Below are positions 55,632-64,000 of a DNA stretch of 64,000 nt, piece by piece. The notes under the pieces are model-generated. The model worked only from the letters and a program-made list of their open reading frames with translations, searched no databases and was not told the origin of the DNA. The stretch is from Chryseobacterium ginsenosidimutans (GTDB lineage Bacteria > Bacteroidota > Bacteroidia > Flavobacteriales > Weeksellaceae), in contig NZ_JANUCO010000001.1 in assembly GCF_024807225.1 (NCBI RefSeq), forward strand, positions 3,286,001 through 3,350,000, read 5' to 3'. Both the position numbers and the translations under genes were made by a program. How positions within the stretch are numbered: the stretch's first letter is position 1; every line of letters starts with the position of its first letter.

Positions 55632-56144
55632 TTAATAACATGGTCTTACTCGCAAATTATCTTTTGGTTTTTTATAATTATCTAAAATAGATGGCATTTT
55701 TTGTGATTTTAAGTCCCTGATTTGACGTTGTTGCCTAAAATCTTTTGCAGCATTATTCCTTCTAATTCCATCAAACTTTTCACTAATTATATTACGATCA
55801 GACTCAGAAAATTGAGTATCTGTTCCAAAATAAACAGCTTCCCAATTATCTCCTGCATCTCCAATACCACTTTTTGATTTAAAACTCGTCTTAAAAAGTG
55901 GGTCAGATTCCTTGGAATGATGGTCAATTGCATAGTCTGCCCAATGACCACCTTCATGAATTATTATTTCTGCTAAATTATCAATATACTTGTTATTTCC
56001 TTTATTTTTTGAAACCGTATTTACTACGCCAGAATCTATTGTAATAACATCGGGATTCTCTCGATCAAATTGCGCCAAATCAAGTAAACTTTCATTCATT
56101 ATAACAGTGGGTCCATCTTCATCTGTGATCATTTTCAGTATCAT
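55632..56144 (-). CDS. Zincin-like (HExxH) protein, possible orphan toxin domain
   Basis: 170 residues. It contains DNLAEIIIHEGGHWADYAID: an HExxH zinc-protease motif (HEGGH) followed by WEAVYFGTDTQFSES, where a third metal ligand could lie. There is no signal peptide. The same frame is open upstream to a TAA at 56187-56189, with coding-like residues GFLGTLKCIVADDK before the first ATG. This suggests a longer protein that has been cut, such as the tip of an Rhs or other polymorphic toxin. A lipoprotein gene follows 19 bp later. It lies 200 bp from tRNA-Arg. Toxin function is inference. Confidence 0.55.
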   Translation of the reverse strand: MILKMITDEDGPTVIMNESLLDLAQFDRENPDVITIDSGVVNTVSKNKGNNKYIDNLAEIIIHEGGHWADYAIDHHSKESDPLFKTSFKSKSGIGDAGDNWEAVYFGTDTQFSESDRNIISEKFDGIRRNNAAKDFRQQRQIRDLKSQKMPSILDNYKKPKDNLRVRPCY

Positions 56145-56345
56145 TTTATCATCGGCAACAATACATTTTAATGTTCCAAGAAAACCTTAGTAATTTGTAA
56201 GAGGTATCATTACTAAAAATTATTAGTTTTTATTTCGAACCTAAATTTACTAAAAAACTAAAAAAGATTAATCTGGATTATTCTGGAATCAAAAACAAAA
56301 AAAAATGGCTCAATTTGAATTAAATTGGAGCCATTTGGGTGTTTG

Positions 56346-56419
56346 TGACTTCGGAGGGGTTCGAACCCCCAACCCTCGGAGCCGAAATCCGATATTCTAT
56401 CCAGTTGAACTACGAAGCC
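56346..56419 (-). tRNA. tRNA-Arg (anticodon TCG)
   Basis: On the minus strand GGCTTCG ... CGAAGTC form the acceptor stem (one G-T pair) with discriminator A. The anticodon arm is TCGGA-TTTCGGC-TCCGA, giving anticodon TCG, which reads CGA. The T arm is GGGGGTTCGAACCCC. CCA is not encoded. It borders the 54-56 kb accessory pocket. Confidence 0.92.
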
Positions 56420-56510
56420 GGTTGGTGTTTAAAAGCTTTAGAGTAAGAGAGTTTTAACAATGTATTTTAAGATCAATACACAATCACTAAAACTCTCTTA
56501 CACTCAAACT

Positions 56511-58274
56511 CTAGAATGTTATTTTAACTCCTCCCAAAACCTGTGCACCAAGAACTTTATAGCCTTTGTACGTTTGGTATTTTGAGCTTAGAAGATTATT
56601 TCCGAGTGCGAAAATACTTAAATTTTTGTGAATTTTATACTCTGCCGAAAGGTTTACATCTGCATACCCCCCAACTTTATCATTGGTATTCTCGGTAGAC
56701 TGGTACATCATGGGACTCCCAACTCCCTCAATCATAAAGGAATTCGTCGTTCTGTCGCTTGCAAAAATCCCTTTGAAACCTAGTAATAATTTTTGATCCA
56801 ACATGGTATATTTTGCTCCGATACTTGCCGTAAGTAAGGGTACATTATAGATATCTTCGTAATTCTTTAAGTCAAACTTGGTGAATTTAACCTCTGTATC
56901 CAACACTAAATTCGCCAAAGGAAAATATTGTAAGCTTCCTTTGATGTCACCAACATTTCCATCATCATAAATTGCCGAGAATGTATTGGCAAAATTATAT
57001 GCAGAACGGTTTAGCGTGTAATTAGTATCAAATAAATCATTTGCCTTAAAGAACATAATATCCTTCATTTTTCCGTATCCTGCAGAAACATCGTATTTGA
57101 AAGTTTCATCGATATCCCCTCTCAAACCTACATAAAAATGATATTTTGTTTCAGTGGGTCTCAAATATTGGTCAGAAACAATGAACGGATTTTGTTGTAA
57201 TAGATCGCTGTATGTATTTAATTTTAAACCTCCGTCAACACCTCCGTAAAATTTAAATTCTTTTGCCGCTGCAAACTGAAATTCAGCTTCCGGAAACCAA
57301 TAGGTTTTATTGTTTTTCATTTGCTCAGCCATCAAATCGTTCTGATTTTTTGCATTCAGGAAAGAAAATGATGAACCTAACATTAAATAAGATTCTCCCT
57401 TTCTGAACGTAACTTTCGGAGCTAAACTTGTATTAACAAAGTTAGACGTATTTTTATCTCTTATCGCAAATTCACTCTTTACAGCTTCCAAACCAATACC
57501 CAGATCAGCATTCAGATTAATTCCTGATTTTCCGATTTCTACCGCGTGTTTAGACAAATTCGCCAATACGGAAACCTGATTTTCCTGCGCATCAAAATGA
57601 TCTTTTAAGAATGAAGATTTTACGCGTATATCATTTAAAATTTCATTAGAATAGAAATCGTAATATCCGTTTACTTTAAACTGATTCACTCTTTGATCCA
57701 AATCGACATCTCCCGGTTCCAATGCATAAATACCGTAATAATTATAGCTGTTTAAGCCATATTCAGCATTTAAATTGAATTTCCCTTTATCTCCATAAGA
57801 ATTAAGGAAAGCGCCCAATGTGGTCGAACTTTGTTTAGAATCCCAAGGATATTCTTTTTTCAGACCTTGAGTCGAAAGGAAATGGACATCTGCTCCCACT
57901 TCGATCTTATTTTGCAACGTCTTCGAAATATTAGCATCACCCAAGATTTTTCCATAATTACCCATCCCGAATTGAAGGTAATTATTCTGAGTTGATCCCT
58001 GAAACTTCGGAGTTACATCCTGCCCCTGAATCGTTGAAGTTTTGAAATCCGAAACCGCAGGAACATCTGTAATATTATATTGTACAGGGTTTTGCGATTT
58101 CTCTTCCGGTGGATAATTTTTAATGGTTTCCACAGAAGTTTTCTTTTTTTCGATCTTTTTTACTTCCGGTTCTCTTTTTTTATTAAGAACCAGTTTTTCT
58201 TCTTTAATTTGAGAAAACGCGACCGACGAAATCCCTAAGAATATGATGGATAATAATTGAATTCTTTTGTTCAT
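56511..58274 (-). CDS. Outer-membrane beta-barrel protein, TonB-receptor-like
   Basis: 587 residues. Signal peptide (IIFLGISSVAFSQ), then a charged linker of about 40 residues (KKREPEVKKIEKKKTS) before the barrel. Alternating strands such as NNYLQFGMGNYGKILGDANI, KIEVGADVHFLSTQGLK and FNLNAEYGLNSYNYYGIYA, and the ending VLGGVKITF with terminal Phe, indicate about 22-24 barrel strands. A plug domain is not evident, so it is not a standard TonB receptor. It follows the TPR gene by 86 bp, and the pair may work together at the cell surface. Substrate unknown. Confidence 0.65.
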   Translation of the reverse strand: MNKRIQLLSIIFLGISSVAFSQIKEEKLVLNKKREPEVKKIEKKKTSVETIKNYPPEEKSQNPVQYNITDVPAVSDFKTSTIQGQDVTPKFQGSTQNNYLQFGMGNYGKILGDANISKTLQNKIEVGADVHFLSTQGLKKEYPWDSKQSSTTLGAFLNSYGDKGKFNLNAEYGLNSYNYYGIYALEPGDVDLDQRVNQFKVNGYYDFYSNEILNDIRVKSSFLKDHFDAQENQVSVLANLSKHAVEIGKSGINLNADLGIGLEAVKSEFAIRDKNTSNFVNTSLAPKVTFRKGESYLMLGSSFSFLNAKNQNDLMAEQMKNNKTYWFPEAEFQFAAAKEFKFYGGVDGGLKLNTYSDLLQQNPFIVSDQYLRPTETKYHFYVGLRGDIDETFKYDVSAGYGKMKDIMFFKANDLFDTNYTLNRSAYNFANTFSAIYDDGNVGDIKGSLQYFPLANLVLDTEVKFTKFDLKNYEDIYNVPLLTASIGAKYTMLDQKLLLGFKGIFASDRTTNSFMIEGVGSPMMYQSTENTNDKVGGYADVNLSAEYKIHKNLSIFALGNNLLSSKYQTYKGYKVLGAQVLGGVKITF

Positions 58275-58360
58275 TATTTTTTGTATTTAAGTATTTAGTA
58301 AAAAATATTCATGATTTTTATTTTAAATCTTAATATTTTACATTAATACGTTACTACATT

Positions 58361-61324
58361 TTATTTTTTAATCGACTTCTTCACTTCTTTCGCTTCTGCA
58401 ACAATATCAGGGAAATCTTTATAGTTTTCAATGATCTGATCACAAGTATAGCTCGCCTGATAATTATCTTTTAGGCCTACATAATTTTTCGCAAGTAAAA
58501 CAAGAGCTTTTGCACCCCAATATTCTTCTGAAGCGTAATTATTTGATAATTTAAAGATCGTTTCATTAGAAGATTTAAAGGCTTTTCCTTTATTTTGATA
58601 GAATGCTTTTGCGTAGAAAGCTTCTGCCGCCACCGACGTGTTGGAAGACTTTTCAAGAGAAGTATAAGCAGTTTGTGCATCCTTATCTTTCCCAGAATTC
58701 ATCAGACTTCTCGTCTTAATTACTTTTGCAGTTTCAATGACTGCCGCAGAGTTTTTATTGTTTGCAATTACTGCATCTGCCAATTTTTCAGCCTGTGAGA
58801 AATTCTTTTCGTCTGCATATAACTTCATTAATTCTACATTGGCGTAATTTTTAACGTTTACGTCAGAAGAATTTTTGATGTTTTCCAAATATTTTCTGGC
58901 TTCCGTAGTATCTCCCTGCGCAATGTAAATTTGAGCCAAACGAGTCTGTGCATCATCCTGATAATCATTCTGAACATTGCCAACTTCCTGTAAAACTAAC
59001 AATGCTTTTGTTGTATTTTTTGTTTGATAATAACTTTCTCCAAGCTCGTACTTAGCCTGATAAAGTCCTTCTCCTGTTGGGTTTTGCGTTAAATATTTCT
59101 CGTAATAAGAAATCGCATTTTTATAATCTTTCTTCGTGAAATATTGTTTTGCCGTTGACAGATTAATTTCGTCAATTTCTGCAGCATCAACATTTACACC
59201 TATATTTTTAGCAAAATTTTCATAGCCTGCAACATCGCCGTTTTTCGTGAAAATTGGTTTTGCAGCCTGAACGATTTTTTCTGCGTAAGCCGTATTTTTG
59301 TATTGATCACCAAGACTTTTCAACTCAGATAATGCTTTATCGCTTTGATTCTGATCGATATAATTCTGAGCTCTGTAAATGGAAGCATTCGCTACCAAAT
59401 CTTTATCAGATGAAGTTTTAATGACTTTATTAAAGAAATCGTTCGAATTCGAAAAATCATCCTGAGCTGCATAAGCCGTTCCCATTTCGTACTGAGCATC
59501 GTCTAAATAATCAGAACCCGGATATTTTGATAAAAGATTTTTTAAATTGGTAATTTTCGCCTGAGTATCACCTTTAAATCCTAAAGCCATCGCTTTTTGG
59601 TATAAAGTATAATCTGTCGCGTCTTCGTTTTTGTCGTAGATCGCAATCGCTTCATTCAGATTATTATTCGCATAATTAATATCTGCCAAACGAAGTTCTG
59701 CATCATTTTTAAACTCAGATTTCGGATTCGTTAAATATTGTTTGAAATACGTTTCCGCCTGATCGAATTTTTTAGATTTAAAATAAGCATATCCTAAATC
59801 GTAAGGCAACTGTTGTTTTTCAGGGAAAGTTTCGGTCAGCAATTTTTCGTAACGAACGATTGCAGACGGATAATTTCCTTTCTGATAATACACTTGTCCT
59901 AGCCAATATAAAGCTCTGTTGTTGAATTCTTTATTGATATTAAATCCTAAACTTCTCAGGAAATATTGTTCTGCTTCATCGTAATTCCCTTTGTTAAATT
60001 CTTCGGTTCCTAATAAATAAGAAACTTCCTGATCCACTTTATCAATGTCAGGAGAAGAATTTTTAAGCCTGTCGATCGCTTTTAATGTTTCCTTATAATT
60101 ACCCGAATACAGATAAGATTTCACCAAAAGTGATCTCATTTCTGCTCCATTCGAATCATTCGGATATTCATTAATATAATTTTGAATAACTGTCGATGCG
60201 CTTTCAAACGGATTTCCGATGTCGTAGCTTAATTTTGCATATTGTTCGTGCGCCAGTTTCTTCACATTGGCATCATATGTCATCTGATAAGACGAACGGA
60301 ACGCAGAAAGTGCTTCTTGCTTTTTACCAACCGCCAAATAAGCATTTCCAAGTTGATAATACGCATTTTGAGCCAACGCAGAATTGCTGTTCAATAATTG
60401 ATTGTAATAAGAAACCGCTTCATCATATTTTTTAAGCTGAGCTGCGACAAATCCCATCTCGTAAAGGTCATTTTCAGACGGATTCTGCTGAACGCTCAGA
60501 TAATCCTTTAAATGAGGATATGCCGAAGTATAATCACTTTTCATGAAATAACTTTCACCAATGATCTTGTGAACCTCAGCTTTATAAGCATCAGAAATAT
60601 CTTCATTAAGCAAAGCAGTTCCTTCCGAAATCGCCTTGTCATAATCCTTATCATTATAATACATTTGTACATAATAAGGACGCACCAGCTTAGAATATTT
60701 CGGCTGATCTTTTACAGAATCAAAATATTTAAAAGCCTTATCATTCTGTCTGTTAGAATAATACAAATGTCCCAACATATAAGCAATATCGCCTTTCTGA
60801 GATTCGTCCGCTGTTTTGTAAGCTTCTTCCAGTGCATCAGTTGCCCCTTTAGAATCGCCCATCATAAATTTGGCATAACCCAATTTCAAGATGTATTGCG
60901 TATTTTCTTCTTTTGAAAGTTGATATTGGTTTACTTTTTTCAAAGTTTCCAAGGCTTTCGGGAAATCTTTTTTAGCCAGATAATAATCAGCCAACGGAAG
61001 ATTTGCCTGAGCAAAATAGGCAGAATTCGGATATTCTTTCATGAAAGCGGTTAACCCTTCTTCAGCATGATTTTTCTGAAGAATAACCCCGATCACGTTA
61101 TCAAAAAACTGCGCAGCTTCTTTCCTCGACCTCGACAAATTCTGATTATAGAAATATTGTCTTGCGTATTCGTATTGGGAAGCGTTGTATATTTTGGTCT
61201 GATACAGATTTTCAGCCAGATTGAATCTGTAATTTTCTTTTTGTGTAAAGTATTGTGACTGTTGTGCTTCGGAAACCCCGAAATAAAACACTGCAGCCGC
61301 TAAAAGTATTTTTTTTGATCTCAT
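58361..61324 (-). CDS. Large secreted TPR-repeat protein
   Basis: 987 residues from ATG 61324; an upstream in-frame TTG would add three residues. Signal peptide (ILLAAAVFYFGVSEAQ). The rest is almost entirely tetratricopeptide repeats, about 20 units, for example ALYWLGQVYYQKGNYPSAIV, YDLGYAYFKSKKFDQAETYF, YELGESYYQTKNTTKALLVL and DAQYEMGTAYAAQDDFSNS. It is a periplasmic or outer-membrane-attached scaffold for protein-protein contacts. It is co-directional with the barrel protein gene 86 bp downstream. This pair is common in flavobacteria as far as I know; its function is not established. Confidence 0.75.
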   Translation of the reverse strand: MRSKKILLAAAVFYFGVSEAQQSQYFTQKENYRFNLAENLYQTKIYNASQYEYARQYFYNQNLSRSRKEAAQFFDNVIGVILQKNHAEEGLTAFMKEYPNSAYFAQANLPLADYYLAKKDFPKALETLKKVNQYQLSKEENTQYILKLGYAKFMMGDSKGATDALEEAYKTADESQKGDIAYMLGHLYYSNRQNDKAFKYFDSVKDQPKYSKLVRPYYVQMYYNDKDYDKAISEGTALLNEDISDAYKAEVHKIIGESYFMKSDYTSAYPHLKDYLSVQQNPSENDLYEMGFVAAQLKKYDEAVSYYNQLLNSNSALAQNAYYQLGNAYLAVGKKQEALSAFRSSYQMTYDANVKKLAHEQYAKLSYDIGNPFESASTVIQNYINEYPNDSNGAEMRSLLVKSYLYSGNYKETLKAIDRLKNSSPDIDKVDQEVSYLLGTEEFNKGNYDEAEQYFLRSLGFNINKEFNNRALYWLGQVYYQKGNYPSAIVRYEKLLTETFPEKQQLPYDLGYAYFKSKKFDQAETYFKQYLTNPKSEFKNDAELRLADINYANNNLNEAIAIYDKNEDATDYTLYQKAMALGFKGDTQAKITNLKNLLSKYPGSDYLDDAQYEMGTAYAAQDDFSNSNDFFNKVIKTSSDKDLVANASIYRAQNYIDQNQSDKALSELKSLGDQYKNTAYAEKIVQAAKPIFTKNGDVAGYENFAKNIGVNVDAAEIDEINLSTAKQYFTKKDYKNAISYYEKYLTQNPTGEGLYQAKYELGESYYQTKNTTKALLVLQEVGNVQNDYQDDAQTRLAQIYIAQGDTTEARKYLENIKNSSDVNVKNYANVELMKLYADEKNFSQAEKLADAVIANNKNSAAVIETAKVIKTRSLMNSGKDKDAQTAYTSLEKSSNTSVAAEAFYAKAFYQNKGKAFKSSNETIFKLSNNYASEEYWGAKALVLLAKNYVGLKDNYQASYTCDQIIENYKDFPDIVAEAKEVKKSIKK

Positions 61325-61539
61325 TAATATCAAATTTTAAAATGTTTGAGCCTCAAAAACAAGGCCATAAATTTTAAATTTAACGTGAATTTTATCCACA
61401 TTTTATCAACGAAAATATTGAAAAGATATTGTATAAACAAGCCTTTTAACATAATGTTAATAACTATAATCTTTTTTAAGACTTCTTAACTTTTTGATAA
61501 GAAACCTTAAGAAAACAAAAATTATTTCAGAGAAATAAT

Positions 61540-61547
61540 TACATTTG
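61540..61547 (+). promoter_or_regulatory. Candidate -7 box of the APC permease gene
   Basis: TACATTTG fits TAnnTTTG, 28 bp before the start codon at 61576. No clear -33 TTTG at the right distance. Confidence 0.35.
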
Positions 61548-61575
61548 CTTTTTTCGTAATCAAATATAGAATTGA

Positions 61576-63384
61576 ATGAATCAACTTTTTAGAAGGAAAC
61601 CATTGAATGCGACAATTTTGGAGGGAGGTGATGGTGAAAACCATTCTTTGAACAAAGTTTTAAGTGTAAAAGATTTAACCTTTTTCGGTATTGCTGCCAT
61701 TATTGGTGGTGGTATTTTCAGTGCGATTGGTAATGCTTGTTTTTCCGGCGGTCCCGGTGTTATTTTCTTATATGCTATTTGTGCTGTTGCATGCGGTTTT
61801 ACAGCCATGTGTTATGCAGAATTTGCTTCACGAGTTCCCGTTTCAGGAAGTGCTTATACTTATGCTTATGTTTCTTTCGGAGAAATTTTTGCGTGGATTA
61901 TCGGTTGGGCTTTAATTATGGAATATTCCATCGGAAATATTTATATTGCCTTTTCGTGGAGTGGTTATTTTACCAATTTAATAGAGACATTCGGAATTCA
62001 TATCCCGGAATGGTTGACTGTTAATTACAAATCTGCACATGCTATTTTTAATGATAATACAGCTTTCATTCAAAGTATCAACAATTATCTGTCGAATAAA
62101 GCAACCCTTGTACATGATTCGTCTTTAGAAAGTTATTTAACATCTAATGAAGTAAAAGGACATCTAAAAGAAGGGCAAAACATTACCACTATTCTTCAAA
62201 AGAAAATAACAACACTACAAAATGCGGAAGGCTTTCTGGCATGGAAAAATTCACCGCTTTTAGGAAGTTTAAAAGTAATATTCGATTTACCGGCTTTATT
62301 AATTAATGTACTAATTACTTATTTGGTTTACAGAGGAACAAAAGAGTCTAAAAACCTAAGTAACTTAATGGTTTACATCAAATTAGCCGTAATTCTTCTT
62401 GTCATTATCGTAGGTTTCACTTATGTTGATATTGATAATTGGACACCGTTTTTACCTAATGGTTTTGGCGGAGTAATGGCAGGAGTTTCTGCAGTTTTCT
62501 ATGCTTATATTGGTTTTGATGCCGTTTCTACTTTGGCGGAAGAAGCAAAAAATCCTCAAAAAGACTTACCAAGAGGGATGATTTACTCTTTGGTGATCTG
62601 CACTGTCGTTTACATTATTTTGGCTTTGGTTCTTACCGGGATGGTTTCTTATAAAGAATTGGGTGTTTCCGATCCTTTAGCAGAAATATTTGCCATAAAA
62701 GGCGTAAAATGGATGCTTTTCATCGTATCAATCTCTGCGGTTGTAGCCATGACAAGTGTTTTATTGGTGTTCCAGATGGGACAGCCAAGAATCTGGATGA
62801 CGATGAGTAGAGATGGATTAATGCCAAAAAAACTGTCTGAAATTCACCCTAAATATAAAACGCCTGCTTTCGCGACAATTCTTACGGGTATTGTTGTGGG
62901 ACTTCCTATCTTTTTTACCGACGAAAATTTAATTTTAGATTTTACAAGTATCGGAACTCTGTTTGCGTTCGTTCTTGTTTGTGGAGGTGTTTTGATGCTT
63001 TCCCCACAAAGTGAGGAGGAAATGGCAGAGAGAAAAGGGAAATTCAAAATCCCTTATATTAATTCAAAATACATCTTCCCGATTGGGTTTATCTTGAGTC
63101 TGGTTTTGGTAAATTACATTTTCCCAACCTATTTTACAGATATGTTTAAAGATGTCGTAATGAACATCCCATTGATTACTTTTTTCTTAGTTTGTGTGGT
63201 GATTTCATTCTTGGCATTTCTGAAAAACTTATCTTTAATTCCACTTTTAGGGTTAGTTTCTTGCTGTTATCTTTTAACAGGTATGAGTACAGAAAACTGG
63301 TCTTGGTTTGGGATCTGGTTGGTGTTGGGATTAATCTTCTATTTCTCTTACGGTAAAAAACACAGTAAACTTAATAAAGCTTAG
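61576..63384 (+). CDS. APC-family amino acid permease with a long periplasmic/cytoplasmic insertion
   Basis: 602 residues. The first helix region FFGIAAIIGGGIFSAIGNAC has the G-[AS]-x-I-G-x-G-I-F pattern of amino acid-polyamine-organocation transporters. GPGVIFLYAICAVACGF, FASRVPVSGSAYTYAYVSFG and FYAYIGFDAVSTLAEEAKNP are further family segments. Twelve or more transmembrane helices are expected. An insertion of about 95 residues (about 145-240, KSAHAIFNDNTAFIQSINNY ... FLAWKNSPLL) separates the third and fourth helices. It imports cationic or other amino acids; the substrate is undefined. Single gene with its own terminator. Confidence 0.85.
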   Translation: MNQLFRRKPLNATILEGGDGENHSLNKVLSVKDLTFFGIAAIIGGGIFSAIGNACFSGGPGVIFLYAICAVACGFTAMCYAEFASRVPVSGSAYTYAYVSFGEIFAWIIGWALIMEYSIGNIYIAFSWSGYFTNLIETFGIHIPEWLTVNYKSAHAIFNDNTAFIQSINNYLSNKATLVHDSSLESYLTSNEVKGHLKEGQNITTILQKKITTLQNAEGFLAWKNSPLLGSLKVIFDLPALLINVLITYLVYRGTKESKNLSNLMVYIKLAVILLVIIVGFTYVDIDNWTPFLPNGFGGVMAGVSAVFYAYIGFDAVSTLAEEAKNPQKDLPRGMIYSLVICTVVYIILALVLTGMVSYKELGVSDPLAEIFAIKGVKWMLFIVSISAVVAMTSVLLVFQMGQPRIWMTMSRDGLMPKKLSEIHPKYKTPAFATILTGIVVGLPIFFTDENLILDFTSIGTLFAFVLVCGGVLMLSPQSEEEMAERKGKFKIPYINSKYIFPIGFILSLVLVNYIFPTYFTDMFKDVVMNIPLITFFLVCVVISFLAFLKNLSLIPLLGLVSCCYLLTGMSTENWSWFGIWLVLGLIFYFSYGKKHSKLNKA

Positions 63385-63413
63385 CCCTCAAAAGGTTTTC
63401 AATAAAATATACT

Positions 63414-63452
63414 AAAAAGGCAAAATTGTGAATCGCAGTTTTGCCTTTTTGC
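63414..63452 (+). terminator. Rho-independent terminator after the APC permease
   Basis: Stem AAAAAGGCAAAA / TTTTGCCTTTTT with a 13-nt loop followed by TGCTTTTTG, about 30 bp after the stop codon. Confidence 0.75.
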
Positions 63453-63522
63453 TTTTTGTACTTTTCTTTAAAAATTGGCTGACTTATTGCTTTAGATTTT
63501 TTAAACCTAAACTAAAAACGCC

Positions 63523-63861
63523 ATGTCTGAAAGAATAAAAACCTTCAAAGAATTTTATCAGTTTTACCTTACCGAACACAGCAGAACGGGAACCAGAATA
63601 TTGCATTTTATAGGGACATTGCTCGTATTTTTCGTGATCGGATATGTCATCAGCTCAGGAAAAGAAAGATTTCTATGGTACGTTCCTATTTTTGGTTACG
63701 GTTTTGCGTGGTTCAGTCATGCTGTGATTGAAAAGAATAAACCTGCAACCTTCAAATATCCTTTATGGTCACTGATTTCGGATTTTAAATTGTTTTTTGA
63801 ATTACTCATCAGAAAGCAAAGTTTTATTGGAGTTGCCAAACCGAAGCAACCTTGGGAATAG
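63523..63861 (+). CDS. Mpo1-like (DUF962) membrane protein
   Basis: 112 residues. Family segments: FKEFYQFYLTEHSRTGTRIL, HFIGTLLVFFVIGYVISS (helix with the conserved HxxG), FGYGFAWFSHAVIEKNKPAT and FKYPLWSLISDFKLFFELL. The two His-containing helices are the iron-binding site proposed for Mpo1, which oxidises 2-hydroxy fatty acids. Two to three transmembrane helices, length normal for short bacterial members. Single gene between the APC terminator and an inverted copy of the palindromic repeat. Activity is inferred from family. Confidence 0.8.
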   Translation: MSERIKTFKEFYQFYLTEHSRTGTRILHFIGTLLVFFVIGYVISSGKERFLWYVPIFGYGFAWFSHAVIEKNKPATFKYPLWSLISDFKLFFELLIRKQSFIGVAKPKQPWE

Positions 63862-63915
63862 TTCTTTTAAACAACCTTAGTTAACACTTTATTCAACAAA
63901 GACTGATTGCGATTT

Positions 63916-63995
63916 TAGCTGAGTGAAACGCCCTTGCGAACGAATTTTTTTTCAGTTTTAATAAAAAAAATTGCGATCATAGCGTTTAAAAAAGA
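63916..63995 (-). repeat. Intergenic palindromic repeat, copy F (inverted, cut by window end)
   Basis: Read on the minus strand it gives TTTTTTAAACGCTATGATCG, AAATTCGTTCGCAAGGGCG and TTTCACTCAGCTAAAATCG, aligning with copies A-C. It shows that the family is not limited to the fucose cluster. Confidence 0.7.
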
Positions 63996-64000
63996 CCTAA

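Noticed and set aside
1..64000. CRISPR arrays, rRNA genes, complete insertion sequences, prophage
   Set aside because: No regularly spaced direct repeats, no rRNA-like sequence and no transposase or phage structural genes were seen.

Overview
The window is about 64 kb of low-GC DNA from a Bacteroidota bacterium, most likely a flavobacterium of the Chryseobacterium group. The reasons are the SusC/SusD pair with an ECF sigma factor and a FecR anti-sigma factor, the many AraC and TPR sensor proteins, the families of small secreted proteins, promoter-like TAnnTTTG boxes and the AT-rich intergenic DNA. The genus is an inference from protein style, not from a marker gene.

Layout. 0-4.8 kb: end of a sarcosine-oxidase-like flavoprotein, a flavin amine oxidase, and a secreted MG2/plug-domain protein. 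4.8-12.2 kb (minus strand): a complete non-phosphorylating L-fucose oxidation cluster (FucP-type permease, UxaA-type dehydratase, SDR, FAH-family hydrolase, RhaM-type mutarotase, lactonase, L-fucose dehydrogenase), with a palindromic repeat in most of its intergenic gaps. 13.4-19.8 kb (minus): a compact nine-gene array of six secreted C1q/TNF-like proteins in two triplets, with two overlapping HTH proteins and a 70-residue protein between them; an AraC/TPR sensor diverges from it. 23.1-30.7 kb (plus): ECF sigma factor, FecR, STN-domain SusC, SusD and a secreted metallophosphoesterase, a trans-envelope signalling and uptake locus probably aimed at a phosphorylated substrate. 30.9-33.4 kb: DoxX, AhpD-like and MocR proteins. 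33.6-38.3 kb (minus): PPK1, a tandem universal stress protein and a PiT phosphate transporter, a phosphate/polyphosphate module. 38.7-45 kb: two sigma-54 activators, a TMEM175-like channel and a TPR histidine kinase. 45-54.1 kb (minus): a stress and detoxification block (YoaK-like, Dps, DoxX, amidohydrolase, M17-N-like protein, alginate-export-like porin, YcaC-like hydrolase, two alpha/beta hydrolases, MaoC). 54.1-56.4 kb: a small accessory pocket with a zincin-like toxin-type protein, a lipoprotein and tRNA-Arg. 56.5-64 kb: an outer-membrane barrel protein, a 987-residue TPR protein, an APC permease and a Mpo1-like protein.

The strongest cross-window signal is that eight genes are frameshifted, and all eight can be repaired by removing one A from a GAAACC motif (GGTTTC on the other strand). 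The motif falls in different codon phases and on both coding strands, so this acts at the DNA or sequencing level. A systematic base-calling error is the simplest reading. I call these genes pseudogenes on the sequence as given, but I expect most are intact in the cell.
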